Assembly (NCBI GenBank): GCA_009829735.1
Contig: CM020618.1
Span: forward strand, 7,521,265-7,585,264
Reading direction: 5' to 3'
Length of the DNA: 64,000 bases
Origin: Pyropia yezoensis
Lineage: Eukaryota > Rhodophyta > Bangiophyceae > Bangiales > Bangiaceae
Shown: positions 33,363-44,149 of the stretch, in pieces
How positions within the stretch are numbered: the first letter of the stretch is position 1
Layout: every line of letters begins with the position of its first letter
Position numbers and translations under genes: made by a program
Notes under the pieces: generated by a model
Seen by the model: the letters and a program-made list of their open reading frames with translations, nothing else
Told to the model about the DNA's origin: nothing
Database searches by the model: none

Positions 33363-34772
33363 CCGTGGCAGAAACGTGCCCCCGACCCACGTCACCGACC
33401 CACACTTGACATGCCGAAGCTCTCTATTGATGAACAGCAGGATCGGCGCCACGTTTTGTGTCCAGCGCCATGTTTCCGCTACGTGGCACGAATATGGGCG
33501 AATGTTCCCGATAGTCGACATTGGTGGCTGTGCCCTGAGGGTGACTGTTGCACACAAGTCATTACCAGCCAAGCTATCCCCCCCACCCTGCGCTCGTCAC
33601 CGGTGCGGCCGCGCGCGGCGGTCGCGGTGGGCCCCCCCCCATTGCGGGCGCCCCCGCCGCCGCCTCTGCCGCTTCCGCCGCGCCGTCTGCGGCTTCGACG
33701 GCGGCTGCGATGGCAGCCGCTTGAGCGGCGCGGGTGGTGGTGGGGAAGGCGGCGGCCGGCCGGCCGCTGGCCGAACCGCCGCGGGGGGGGACGAGACCTG
33801 CGGGGTGGTGGGCAGGCGGTGGCGGTGGCGGCAGCGCTCCTGCCCCCGCTGCTGCCCCTGCCGCAGCGGCGGCGGCGGACGGCGCGCAGCTGCCGCCGTC
33901 GCCGCCAACCCCACCTCCATAGCCGCCTCTCTCGCCACCACCGCCGCCCTTACCGTTGCTGACGGACAATCTGGCGCCTGGTATCTGGGCGTCCCCCCCC
34001 CCCCCACTTCGGCTACCCCGCCGCCTACTCCCCCGGTGGCGGGTGCCCCCCCCCACAGGCGGCACTGCCTTCACACGCCGCGCCAATACTGACTGTCACG
34101 GTGCTTGTGTTGGCCGCTTGGGATGCGGTGCTCGGGCGGTGGGTGCTGGCGCTGGTGCCCCCCCCCCCCCCCCCCCCCCACGCCGTCCGGGCACGCCCGG
34201 TGGGCCCCCCCCGGCTGGGGCTCCTCCGCGGCGGCGCAAGGGCCGCTCTCGGCGAGCGGCGCTCACAAGCGCTGCTGCGGGCGGCGTGCGGTAGTCCCAC
34301 AAGTAGGGCGGCGCGGCCGGCGCGGCGGCCGCCGCCGCCGCGCCGCCTGCATGGCCGCCTCCCCCACCCACCCTGTCACCGGTGGTGGTGTTGGCAGAGG
34401 TGATTCCCGCCGCTGCCGCCGGCAGCGCTGCCGCCGGCCGCTACGGACTGGCCGCCGCCGCCGCTGGGACCGCAGCCCGCGTGGGCGCCCCTGCCGCCGC
34501 CGCCGGTAGTGACGCCGGCCGGTGGCGCCGCCGCGCGCGCTCGGACGTCGCACCCACACGGCCGCCGCAACTGCGCTATGGCGGCGCGCCTGGCGGCTGG
34601 CCGTCGCAGCGGCTGTCGGGGCGCACCGTCGCGTCGCCGTCGCGCGGCGTCCCTTAGCCTCTCTTTTTGCCCACTCTGCCGGCGGCGCTGCCGCCGCCGC
34701 CGCTGGCGGCAGCGGCGACGGAGGCAGCCGAAGTCCAATGCCAATTGAAAAGCCGACAACTTAAACTGGCCC
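33363..34772. other. GC-rich low-complexity region
   Basis: From about 33590 the sequence is dominated by GCC/CCG-type repeats, open on both strands and giving Ala-, Arg- or Pro-rich peptides. No domain or clear gene start is visible. C-runs lie at 33991-34002 and 34159-34179. Confidence 0.35.
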
Positions 34773-34880
34773 ATGATGAAGTACGAACGTCGTTCAACCG
34801 GGATGGGGCGGGTTGCCTCTCTCGCCCTTCTCGCTGCTTACAGCGACGGCCTGGCCTCCCGCTTTGAGGCAGACCAGTAA
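34773..34880 (+). CDS. Short ORF or first exon candidate
   Basis: ATGATG opens a 35-residue frame (MMKYERRSTG, MGRVASLALLAAYSDGLASRFEADQ) that ends at TAA. The bases around the stop, CCAGTAAGATA, also fit a splice donor (GTAAGA), so this may be the first exon of a longer gene. No match is recognised. Confidence 0.25.
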   Translation: MMKYERRSTGMGRVASLALLAAYSDGLASRFEADQ

Positions 34881-35404
34881 GATAACGAGCTTGTCCTTGG
34901 AGGGGGAAAGGTGGCGAATCCTGTCACAGTCCTGCTCTTATCCTATCACAAGCCCACTCCTCAAGTCTCGCAGTTGTTCTGTCTCTGGACTTGTTGAGAG
35001 CTTCGCTACCAGGCCCCTCTTGCGCCCGGGGGGGGGCTATGTTGATAGTACTTATGCTGGTGGCCAGAACTGAGTGTCAGAACACCTGAGAGAGCCATAG
35101 AAAAGGTGCGCGCGCTCGGGCCGATTCAAACGTTTGAAGGTCAGTGGCGGAGGCCCCTTGGCGGCCGCCCACACCCACCCCCCTCCTGCGCCTCGACGCC
35201 TCTGCCCGCCGCGCGACGGTCGTCGCCGCCTTCGTCTCCGTCCCCGTCCCCGTCTCTGTCGCGCCGGCTACCTTGCCACCGCGGTGGTTGACTCCCTCCC
35301 CCCCCCCCCATCCTCCCGCTTCCTGGTTCCCCATCCCCCCCTCCGCCCCGGGCGTCGACGCTGGCCGGTGTGAAGGCCCACGCCCCCCCCCTTCCCCGGA
35401 CATC

Positions 35405-37864
35405 ATGACCCCTCCCCCCCCCGCGACGGTCACGAAGCGGCTGCACTTTTCTCCGCCGACGCCTGCCGCCGAGGAGGGCGAACCTTCCCCCTCGGCCCCC
35501 TATCCTCCACCCCCGCGGCGTGCCGCGGCGGCGCCGCCACCCGTCGCCGGTCGGGGTGGCGTAGGCGGGGGCGTGGGCGGGGGCGTGGGCGGGGAGGCAC
35601 CGCCCCTTTGCACTCCCGTCGGTACCCGTGCGGCGACGCCCTCGTCTTCCACCCTCTCGTCCAGTCACTCGCGGCCGGGGGCGGCGTCGACTAAGGGGGG
35701 TGAGGGGGGAGAGGGGGGCGGCGCCGACAGCGGCCGCGACGCAACGGGCGCCACCTCTGCGGCTGCCGACGCACCTACCACTCTTCCCCCGGCCGCCGCC
35801 CCCAATGCTGCCGCGTCGACCGCCACGGCCGCGTCCCCCCCCGCCGCCGTTGCCCCCGTGGTGGCAGCCGTCCCGCCCGCCGCCCGGCCACCACCCGCCA
35901 CCCACAGGCACCGGCCATGCCACCCCCCCTTCGCGGCGATCGGCGCGTCTCCACCCCCTGCGTCAGTCGCCACCACCGGTGCCGCCTCCACCACCGCGGC
36001 GGCCGCGGCCACCGCCACCCGCTCCGGCTCCCCCGCGGCGTCGTCACCCAGCCGGTGGCGCCCCCCCCCCCCCGGTGCGGGCGGCCGCCCTCCCCCAGCG
36101 CGACCACGAACGGCTGTGCCCGCGGCCCCCACCGGGGCAGCCTCCTCCTCCGCCGCCGCTACCGCCGCCGCCCCTCCCTCCCGCGCGTCGCCTCCCCTTG
36201 CGGGGGCGCCGCCACGACCGCCGCTGCGGCCAGTGCCGGGCGCGCTGGGTGGGCGGCCGGGCGGTGGCCGTCCACGGCCGCCGCCGCCGCGCGGGGGCGC
36301 ACCACCACTAAAGACGCGCGACGCGGCGCCCGGCAAGGCGGTAGCAGGGCCTGCTGTGGTGGCGCCGGCGCCTGCGCCAGCGGCGGCGGTGCGCGCCAAG
36401 CCGTCGGCAGCGGTGCGCAGTCGGGCGTTGACGACAACAGCAGCGACGACGACGGCGGCGGCGGCGGCGGCGGCGGTGACGGCGGCAGCTGCGGGGCGCC
36501 CGCGCCCACGGGCGCCCCCACCACGGCCTGCCCCGGCACGTGGCGCACCGCCGCGGCGCTCGACAGGGGCCCTCGCGCCGCCAGCCGGGCAACGGCCGCC
36601 GTCGGCTGGGGTGGCGCCACCGGCGTCGCGGGCGGCGGCAGTGGGCCGTGGGGGCGCCCCTGCAGGCCGCCCGCGTTCTGCCGCCGGTGGGCTCCCCACT
36701 GTCGCGTCGACCACCGGCGGGCCACGTACGGCCGCTGTGGCCGCCGGCGGGCCACGCATGGCCACTGTCGCCGCCGGCGGAGGGGTGGGTGGCGGCGCCG
36801 CGCCGCGACCTGGCACTGGGCGGGCCCGGCCAGCGCACCGCCCCCTACCGCGTGCACCCGCTGGGGGGCATGGCGCGCGGACGCTATCGGCTGCACCTTT
36901 GACGGGGACCGCGTCGGTGGGGTCGGCGTCCGGGGGGATCGCCTCGGGGGTGGCACAAGTGACAGTGGTAGGGGCGGCGGCCGCAAGGCGGCCGTCGCCG
37001 CCCGCCTCGTCCACGTCGTTGGCATCCGCGGCGGGCCCGCCACGGGGCGTCGCTCCCGCCGCCCCGTCGGCCTTGGTGGCCGCCGCGCCGGCAGCTGCGG
37101 CGGCCGCCGCGCGACGAGCCGCGGCAGCCACGGCGGCCGGCACGAGGTCCGCCGGCGCTGGCCTCGGGGGGATCCCCCCTCGCCCCCCCCCCTCCACCAA
37201 CCCCGCGGCCGCCCGCGCAGACGCCATCACCACCGCCTGCTGGGAGCTGCTCGCCGCGGACGCGGCCGCCTCTGTGGCGGCAGACGGCTACCGCCGCGGG
37301 GGGGAACTCGCGCGCCTGGCCGCCGCCGTGGCCGCCGCCGAGGCTGACGCCGCCGCCGCGGAAGCGGCGGCCGACGCGGCCGACGCGGCCGCCGACGCGG
37401 CCGCGTGGGCGGTCGGGGTGGCGCCGGCGGTGGCCGCCGCGTCGGCGGCCGTGGCAGCGTCGGCGCCGCGTGTGGCGGCACTGGCCGCCCGCCTCGACCG
37501 CTCTCGGGCGGCGGTGGCGTTGCCGCCGGGGGTGTCTATCCCCGGCGGGGCGGCCGGTTTGACAGCCGCGCTGGGGGGGGTGGCCGCCGCGGCGTCGGCG
37601 GTGCTGGACCGCCTCGACGGGGTGGATGTGACGGGAGTGGCCGACGGGGTGGCGGCGCTCGCCGAGGGCGGCGGTGCGACCGACGGCGCGACGGGGCGAT
37701 TCAATGGGGGCAGGCTATCCGACACGGTGGCCGCTGCGCTCACCGCCGTGGCCGATGCGGAGCGAGCCGAGGTGCGGGAGCGGAGCGTGCTGCGGGCTGC
37801 CGCTCATGCGCGGCTGGGCGGAGTGGTTCCCCGGTCAGTGCTGGACGCATGGGAGGGGGGCTGA
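35405..37864 (+). CDS. Pro/Ala-rich protein of 819 residues, unknown function
   Basis: A single frame is open from before 35150 to the TGA at 37862-37864; the ATG at 35405 is the first good start. The N-terminus has TKRLHFSPPTP, which combines an RxL-type cyclin-docking pattern with SP/TP sites. Most of the middle is Ala, Pro, Arg and Gly. The last 220 residues are helical and Ala-rich (ITTACWELLAADAAAS, ELARLAAAVAAAEADA, VLRAAAHARLGGVVPRSVLDAWEGG) and look like a coiled coil. The opposite strand is open for 522 codons within it, but it lacks such an ordered end. It may be a host gene or the ORF1 of a retroelement. Confidence 0.4.
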   Translation: MTPPPPATVTKRLHFSPPTPAAEEGEPSPSAPYPPPPRRAAAAPPPVAGRGGVGGGVGGGVGGEAPPLCTPVGTRAATPSSSTLSSSHSRPGAASTKGGEGGEGGGADSGRDATGATSAAADAPTTLPPAAAPNAAASTATAASPPAAVAPVVAAVPPAARPPPATHRHRPCHPPFAAIGASPPPASVATTGAASTTAAAAATATRSGSPAASSPSRWRPPPPGAGGRPPPARPRTAVPAAPTGAASSSAAATAAAPPSRASPPLAGAPPRPPLRPVPGALGGRPGGGRPRPPPPRGGAPPLKTRDAAPGKAVAGPAVVAPAPAPAAAVRAKPSAAVRSRALTTTAATTTAAAAAAAVTAAAAGRPRPRAPPPRPAPARGAPPRRSTGALAPPAGQRPPSAGVAPPASRAAAVGRGGAPAGRPRSAAGGLPTVASTTGGPRTAAVAAGGPRMATVAAGGGVGGGAAPRPGTGRARPAHRPLPRAPAGGHGARTLSAAPLTGTASVGSASGGIASGVAQVTVVGAAAARRPSPPASSTSLASAAGPPRGVAPAAPSALVAAAPAAAAAAARRAAAATAAGTRSAGAGLGGIPPRPPPSTNPAAARADAITTACWELLAADAAASVAADGYRRGGELARLAAAVAAAEADAAAAEAAADAADAAADAAAWAVGVAPAVAAASAAVAASAPRVAALAARLDRSRAAVALPPGVSIPGGAAGLTAALGGVAAAASAVLDRLDGVDVTGVADGVAALAEGGGATDGATGRFNGGRLSDTVAAALTAVADAERAEVRERSVLRAAAHARLGGVVPRSVLDAWEGG

Positions 37865-38166
37865 GGTGGTCAGCCGGGTGTGAAGTGGTGGGTCATGTGT
37901 TGACTCGGGAGGGGAGTGGGTGATCGTGGGACTGGTGCCCTTGACGACGTGACTTTCGTAATGGCCTTAACCTCCTCCTTAATCGCCGCTAATGACTCTT
38001 TATTTGCCCCTCGAAGTCGAAACCTGAAGATGGACAGCATTTAAGTAACAGACATATAATGTCACATATCTAACTGCTATGAATCCGTTCCTATCCGAAA
38101 CATTTACCGCACAAAATATTAACTTACATACCGATTAGTAACTATGTCTTCCACATTACACATCAA
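37865..38166. other. AT-rich spacer before tRNA-Ile
   Basis: No gene seen. The composition drops sharply from GC-rich to AT-rich at about 37940, which suits a 5' flank of a Pol III gene. Confidence 0.4.
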
Positions 38167-38240
38167 GACGGTGTAACTCAGTTGGTTAGAGTGTCGTGCT
38201 AATAACGCGAAAGTCAAGGGTTCGAGCCCCTTCTCCGTTA
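38167..38240 (+). tRNA. tRNA-Ile (anticodon AAT)
   Basis: A full cloverleaf can be drawn: acceptor GACGGTG/CTCCGTT with one mismatch, D arm ACTC-GAGT, anticodon stem TCGTG/CGCGA with loop CTAATAA, and T stem AAGGG/CCCTT with loop TTCGAGC. The discriminator is A. A Pol III terminator TTTTT follows at about 38250. No intron. Confidence 0.93.
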
Positions 38241-38302
38241 GACGTTCGTTTTTGGATGTTTCTTGACGACCTAGCGGGTCGTTTTTGACGGTTTCTTGAC
38301 GA

Positions 38303-38593
38303 CCTAGCGGTGTGGGGGGGTGAGGTTCACCCCCCCACCGCTTTGGTTTGGTCGCTCGGGGCGGTATGGGGCTGGATCGGGACGTTTTGGTGTCGGTGGT
38401 GCGCGGCGTGGACGCCGTTGTCGACGTCGCGGTGGTTCGTTTTTGGCGGTTTTTTGACATCCTAGCGGTGTGGGGGGGTGAGGTTCACCCCCCCACCGCT
38501 TTGGTTTGGTCGCTCGGGGCGGTATGGGGCTGGATCGGGACGTTTTGGTGTCGGTGGTGCGCGGCGTGGACGCCGTTGTCGACGTCGCGGTCG
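38303..38593 (+). repeat. Tandem 158-bp units near the 5' end of a non-LTR element
   Basis: CCTAGCGGTGTGGGGGGGTG at 38303 begins a unit that recurs at 38461 and is nearly identical for about 130 bp, up to GTCGACGTCGCGGT. A shorter related piece (TTTCTTGACGACCTAGCGG) occurs twice just before, at 38259 and 38291. Within each unit, the GGTGGGGGGGTGAACCTCACC-type segment can pair with itself. Confidence 0.85.
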
Positions 38594-38665
38594 GGCCGGC
38601 GTCGAAAACGAATTTTCGGCGCCGGTCCGAATTACTGACGGCGGTTTTTGCCCAATTATGGGCCA

Positions 38666-38709
38666 ATCAGGTGGCGGCATCTGGTGAAAACCGGGTGTCG
38701 CCACCTGAT
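38666..38709. repeat. Hairpin with 11-bp arms
   Basis: ATCAGGTGGCG at 38666-38676 pairs with CGCCACCTGAT at 38699-38709 around a 22-base loop. It lies between the tandem units and ORF1. Confidence 0.7.
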
Positions 38710-38799
38710 CTTTCGGTTCTGGCGCGCGCTTCTGCGCCGTTTTCGGGGGTGGGCGCTTCCGGGGGGGTGAAGCGTCGGTGTTGGGCGCTCCCCTGGGGG

Positions 38800-41544
38800 C
38801 GCCCCAGAGGAGCTTATCCTCCGGGGGCGGCGGGGCTGGCTCGGCCCCGCCCCCCTCTACCCTTTCGTGCGCGGTGGCGCCGGTGGGGCCGGTTGGGCGC
38901 GGCGGTGGGGGGGCGGATGCCGCTGGTGGGCGGTCCCCCTCTGCTCTCCTTTCTGCCTGTGGGGCCCTCGCGGCGGCTTCCTCGGTGGCTGGCGCCCCGG
39001 CTGCGGCCGGGGGTTCTTCTGTGCGGCCCTCGGGTGGGGCGGGTCGCAGCTGGGCGGCGGTTGCGGCTGCTGGGGCTGCTGGGCGGGGCGTCGCGGCGTC
39101 GGCCGTCCTCGGCCGCGGGGGTGCTGGTGGTGGCGGCCCGGTTGCTGCTGGTGGGGGTCCGGCTTCTGGGGGGGGGGGGGCTGGTGGGTCTGGCCGTGGT
39201 GTGCGTGCTGGTGGTGGTGGGGGTGGTGCTGCTGGGGCTGTTGCGGGCGGTGCGGTTGGAGAAGGTGGTGCGGCAGCGGGACTCGGTGGCGGCAGCGGGC
39301 ATCTACCGGTACATCCTCAAGGTGATCAAGGCCAGGGCGGGCGCGGGGTGGGGGGGGGGGAGTATCACCCCCTGCTCCCCCCCGTGCTGGCGGTCCTGAG
39401 GGAGCGGCTGCTGGTGGTCAAGGTTTTCTTCCTGGGGGTGCTGGCGGCGCTCCTGTGGGGGGTGGTGCGCGTGGTGGGGGGGCTGCTGGTGGGCGGGGTG
39501 GTGCTGACGGCGCTCCTGTGGGCGGTGGTGCGCGTGGTGGGGGGGCTGCTGGTGGGCGTGGTGCGGGCCGTGGCCGTGCTGGTGGGGCGGCTGTGCGTGG
39601 AGACGGGGGCGGTGGGGGTGGCGGTGGCGGACTGGGTGGTGCCGGCGGCGGGTCTGGGGGTGGTGCGCCGGGTGCGACGGTGGCCGGGGCGGCGGGCATT
39701 GCCTTGCCCCCCGCCACCGACGCAACTGCGCGCGCTGCCGCCGCCGCCGCCGAGCTCACCCGCTGGCGCCCGCGGCGGGCGCTGGCCGTGCCCCTCGAGA
39801 CCATCTATGTCTCGGGGGTGTCACGTGACGCCCGCGCCCACCGCCTGCGCGCGGCGGTGGCGGACCTGACCGGGGTCGACGTCCGCCACGTGGCGGACGT
39901 CGACCGGTTTGGGTCGACCGCCGCGGTGACCGTCGTGGCCACCGCGGCCGACGCTTTTCGGGCCGCGGTGCGGGCGGGCCCCGCCACGGCGGTGCTGCGC
40001 CTGCTGCCCGGCGCCGACCCGTGGAGCGCCAAGCTCCTCGGGTCGCGTCGCCGGGAGGGGCTGTCGGCGGCCGACGCGGCGGGCGTGGCGGCGGATTTTT
40101 GCCGCCGTCGCCTGGCCGCCAAGCTGGAGCAGCTGGCTCAGCGGCCAGCCATGCCCCCCCTCCTTCGGGCGTCGCTGCGCGCCCACATTGAGGGCGCGCT
40201 TGCGGCGCACGATGAGGGGGCGGCCACGCCCGCCGGGGCGGTGCGCCCGGGAGCCACGCCCTGTGTGGCGCCCTTGCCGCCGGCTGTGCCGCCCGCGTCG
40301 CCGGCGGATGCCGGCGACGCTGCTGCAGGTGGGGGCGATTTCGCTGGGGGGGGGCCCCCAGCCCGCCCACAAATGGCCTGTCTGCCGCCCCTGGGCCCTC
40401 GCCCGCGGCGGACGCGCCCACCCCATCCACGGGCGGGTCCGCCGGCTTGGCGGCCGCCGCCACCGCCAGCGGCCGCACGCGTGCACGGTCTCGGCGCCGC
40501 CGGACGGCCCGTGCCGCCGCGGCTTCCGCGCCTGCGGCCGCGCCCGCGTCGGGGGAGGCCGGGGCGACGCCGGCCCCTATGGAGGGGGTGGAGGGGGTCG
40601 TCGAAAGTGCGGCCCCCAGTGCCCCCCCGCCCAGCGGCGCACCCCCCAGTGGGGTGGCCCCCCTCCCCGCCGATGCGCCCTCTGCGCCGCCCACCATCCC
40701 CACGCCCATGGCGTCGGGTGACGCCATGGAGGGTGTCGTGGTGGCCCCGCCGACTGGTGCTGCCGCGCCCGCCGACGCCAGCGCGCCTGCTGCGGCGGAC
40801 ACCAGCGCGGCCGTGCCCTCTCCGGCCCCCCTGCCGCCCCCGCCCGCGGCGATCCCGCTGCCGCTGGCCGCCGCCACGATGGCGGCGGCGCTGACGCCGC
40901 TGCCGGCGGACGGTCGCCCGGCCGCGGCGGCGGGCTCCCACGGCGGGATGGGGGGGGGCGATGCCGACCCGCGGCCGCCGGCGCGCAAGCGCCGCCGGAC
41001 GGAGGTGGGCGCCCAAGTGGTGGTGGCCCAGCGCCCCCGCCGCCGCAGGGAGGTCGCCGCGAGCCGGCCGGCTGGCGGGGCGGGGGGCGTACAGCCGACT
41101 TTTCGGCCCACCCCCACCCCGCCCGCGGTTGCCCAACCGGCCGCCGCGGAGCGGGCTCCGGTCCCGCCCCCGGGGCCGGCCGACGCCCCAAGGGACGCCG
41201 CTGATCCAGCGGCAGCCGTGACCACCCCGTGGCCAACGGCGCCTGGGCCCGACGGGGGCGCCGCGGCCATGGACGTCGTCCCGGACGACGACACCGCCCC
41301 ACCGGCGGTGTCGCCGGTCGGGCCGGCCCCTGCTGCCGCGATGGCCCCCGCCTGCCCCACCACCGCCACCGACGCCGTATCTGTGGCCGCCCCGCTGGCG
41401 GCGGCGCCCACGCCGGCTATGCCGGGCACCCCCGCCGACCTGCCGGCCTCTGTGCCTTCCTCGCCTGCTGTGCTGCCCGCCGCGCCCCCGCGGTCTGGGC
41501 CCGCGGTGCCCCCCCACGCTAGCGACGGGCGTCACAATGAGTGA
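38800..41544 (+). pseudogene. ORF1 (nucleic-acid-binding) of the non-LTR element, frames broken at G/C runs
   Basis: Protein-like segments follow one another but change frame. RLEKVVRQRDSVAAAGIYRYILKVIKAR (39256-39345, coiled-coil-like) is followed by EYHPLLPPVLAVLRERL. An RRM-like segment lies at 39803-40050 (TIYVSGVSRDARAHRLRAAVADLTGV, then RHVADVDRFGSTAAVTVVA). A basic region, ARKRRRTEV...RPRRRREV, lies at 40981-41056, and the stop is at 41542-41544. The frame changes fall at or near homopolymers (about 39350 and 40345), so they may be assembly errors as well as decay. ORF1 proteins of LINEs bind the element RNA. Confidence 0.5.
39447..39572 (+). repeat. 63-bp tandem duplication within ORF1
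   Basis: GCGCTCCTGTGGGNGGTGGT occurs at 39447 and 39510 with the following GCGCGTGGTGGGGGGGCTGC shared. In one frame it encodes a repeated hydrophobic 21-residue unit (ALLWGVVRVVGGLLVG). Confidence 0.75.
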
Positions 41545-43649
41545 CGCCCGTCGGGTGGCCGCCGCTGGGCGCGACGAGGCGCCTGTGCCTCCGCGCGCGG
41601 CTGCGGCGGCGGGCCCGACCCCCCCCCCGCGCGCGGGGGCGGATTGGGCCCTGGCGTGCCCCCGACGGAGTCGGGGGCACCTGCCGCCGTCGTGCCCAGC
41701 ATGGGCGTGGCGGCAGGAGGGGGTGGGGGGGGCGTGCCGCCCGAGGCCACCCCCACGCCCTGCCCGGTGCCGGGGTGTGGGGTGCTGCTGGCGGGGGGCG
41801 TTGGCGCGCCCACGGGGCGGCTGCACCTCCGCCAGGCCCATGTGGCCGCAGAGGTGCCGGCGGGGGTGCTGTCTGCCCTGGGGGCGGCCGGCTGCCGGTG
41901 GTGTGAGCGGCCATTTTCTGTGGCTCGTGGGCGGTCAGGGAAGTCCTCCCTGTCCGCCCACGAGTCCCAGTGCCGACTCAACCCCCGGCGGCAGCGCACC
42001 CGCGCGGCTCCGCCCAGGACGGCGACGGCGGCGGTGGCGACGGCGACGACGGCGCCATTGGCGGTGGCGGCGGGGGCGGCGACGACGACGGCGCCGGCGG
42101 GAGCAGCGGCGGTCGCGACGGCGACGACGGCGGACGCGACGACGGCGGCGACGGCGGCGGCGACACCGGCGGCGACGGCGGGGTTGGCGGCGACGGCGGA
42201 AGCGGCGGCTGCGGCTCCTGCTTCGGCCGCGGTGAAGGGCGCCGCCGCCACGCTTTTTGCGGTAAACCACGCCGCGTGGGTGCGGGCGCGGTCGGCGTTT
42301 CTGCGCGCCGCCGCGCCCACCGACGCGGCGTGGCCGGTCCTGGTGGCGTCTGGCGCCCGCACGGCTGCGCACGTGCCCGCGGCGCTGGCGGGCGCGTGGC
42401 GTCGGCTTTTTGCCGACGCCCTGGACTGGGTGTGGCATGAGCCCACCCAGCGCCAGGCGTGGCTGTGGCTGCTCACCCTCCCCTCGCTGGCCCTGCACGT
42501 GCCGGTCCGGGTGGCCGACCGGCGCGCCGGCGGCGACCCCCCCCCGGCCCTGTCGCTTGCCGCTCGCGCGGCGGCGCTCCTGGAGGGGGACTTTGCCGGC
42601 GCGCTAGCCGACCGCAACGCCGGCATCTGGCGGCCGCCTGCGGGGGGGGGCGGTGGTCCCGGCGCCCCTGCCCAGCGCCCAGCGGAGCGGCCCGCCGTGC
42701 CGCCAGCCACCGACAGCGGGGCTCGCAGCGCGCCGCGCCTGACCGCTGCGCAGCGCCGGGCGCTCCGCCAGCTGCGCAGCGGCCGGCTGAGCGCCGCCGC
42801 CCGCTCCCTCCTCGCCGAGCCGCCGGCGCCCAAGTCGCCGGCGGTGTGGCGCAAGGCGTGCGCCCTGTTTGCGCGCGCCGCGCCAGGGCTGGCGACGCCC
42901 GCTTCTGTGGCGGCCGCTTTCCCCGCCGACCTGGAGGCGGCGGAGGCGGCCGCCGCGGCGTCCCCCGCGCCCGCCGCGCTGTCTCGGGCGGCGGTGGAGG
43001 CGGCCATCCGCTCGGCCGGCCCCGGCAAGTCGCCGGGGCCGTCCGGCCTGCGGGTGGAGCACCTGTGGGCCCTGGCCGCGGATGGCCAGGACGCCCTCGT
43101 CGAGGTGCTCCTCCTGCTGGCCGGCGGCCCCGCCCTGCCGCGGGTGCCGGCCGTCGCCACGCGCGCGCTGGCCGGCGCCGACCTGGTCTTATTGACCAAG
43201 CCGGGCGCCGTGCAGGCGGACGGCCTGCCGGGTCTCCGACCGATTGGCATGCCGGAGACGCTGCGCAAGCTCGTCGCCGCGGCGCTGGCGCGGTCGGTGC
43301 GGGGGGCTGCGGCGGCGCTTTTTGCGCCGCTGCAGATGGGGGTGGGGTCTCCAGCGCGTGTGAGCGGATGCTCCACGAGCTGGAGGCCCACCTCGCTCTC
43401 CACCCCATCACGCCCTCCTCCAGCTCGACTTCCGGAACGCGTTCAACCTCGTGTCGCGTGCGCCGCGTGGGCGGTGCTGTCGCGGGCCCTCCCCGTCCTG
43501 TCCCCCTACCTCGAGTGGGTCTATGGGGGGGAGGGGGGGGGGGCGGCGCCGCCTGTCTACGGCTGGGCGCCCGGAGGCGCCGACGGCGGGACGGCGGAGG
43601 GCGGTTTGGCGGCGAGCGCGACGGGGGCGCGGGGGGGGCCGGCTATGCG
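41537..43649 (+). pseudogene. ORF2: zinc fingers and reverse transcriptase, truncated by the gap
   Basis: ATG at 41537 overlaps the last 8 bases of ORF1. After a frame change near 41625-41650 the protein shows CPVPGC...HLRQAH (C2H2) and CRWC...HESQC (C2HC) fingers at 41760-41970. RT follows: GPGKSPGPSGLRVEHL (43018 on), DLVLLTKPGAV, LRPIGMPETLRKLVAAAL, FAPLQMGVG. The catalytic motif A, LQLDFRNAFNLVSR, is at 43418-43460. Between 43340 and 43460 the reading frame changes three times (ACERMLHELEAHL and VLSRALPVLSPYLEWVYGG are each in another frame), so the copy is damaged or misassembled next to the gap. The YxDD box lies in the missing part. Confidence 0.65.
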
Positions 43650-44149
43650 NNNNNNNNNNNNNNNNNNNNNNNNNNNNNNNNNNNNNNNNNNNNNNNNNNN
43701 NNNNNNNNNNNNNNNNNNNNNNNNNNNNNNNNNNNNNNNNNNNNNNNNNNNNNNNNNNNNNNNNNNNNNNNNNNNNNNNNNNNNNNNNNNNNNNNNNNNN
43801 NNNNNNNNNNNNNNNNNNNNNNNNNNNNNNNNNNNNNNNNNNNNNNNNNNNNNNNNNNNNNNNNNNNNNNNNNNNNNNNNNNNNNNNNNNNNNNNNNNNN
43901 NNNNNNNNNNNNNNNNNNNNNNNNNNNNNNNNNNNNNNNNNNNNNNNNNNNNNNNNNNNNNNNNNNNNNNNNNNNNNNNNNNNNNNNNNNNNNNNNNNNN
44001 NNNNNNNNNNNNNNNNNNNNNNNNNNNNNNNNNNNNNNNNNNNNNNNNNNNNNNNNNNNNNNNNNNNNNNNNNNNNNNNNNNNNNNNNNNNNNNNNNNNN
44101 NNNNNNNNNNNNNNNNNNNNNNNNNNNNNNNNNNNNNNNNNNNNNNNNN
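43650..44149. other. Assembly gap, 500 N
   Basis: Exactly 500 unknown bases, probably a nominal gap length. It hides the end of the non-LTR element and most of Ty3/gypsy copy 0. Confidence 0.98.

Larger units (their letters stand above)
38241..43649 (+). mobile_element. Non-LTR retrotransposon, 3' part lost in the gap
   Basis: Order: tRNA-Ile, then tandem 5' units, then ORF1 with a coiled-coil and an RRM-like part, then overlapping ORF2 with zinc fingers and reverse transcriptase. The 5' boundary is placed directly after the tRNA because the repeat-like DNA starts there; no target duplication can be tested. The endonuclease domain is not visible, so the clade is open. N-terminal zinc fingers ahead of RT resemble R2/NeSL-type elements. 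Confidence 0.55.

Noticed and set aside
35665-37233. 522-codon frame opposite the 819-codon ORF
   Set aside because: Shorter than the plus frame and without an ordered domain; most likely a shadow.
39756-41429. Long minus-strand frames opposite ORF1 and ORF2 of the non-LTR element
   Set aside because: The plus strand has recognisable RRM-like, zinc finger and RT segments, so these are shadows.
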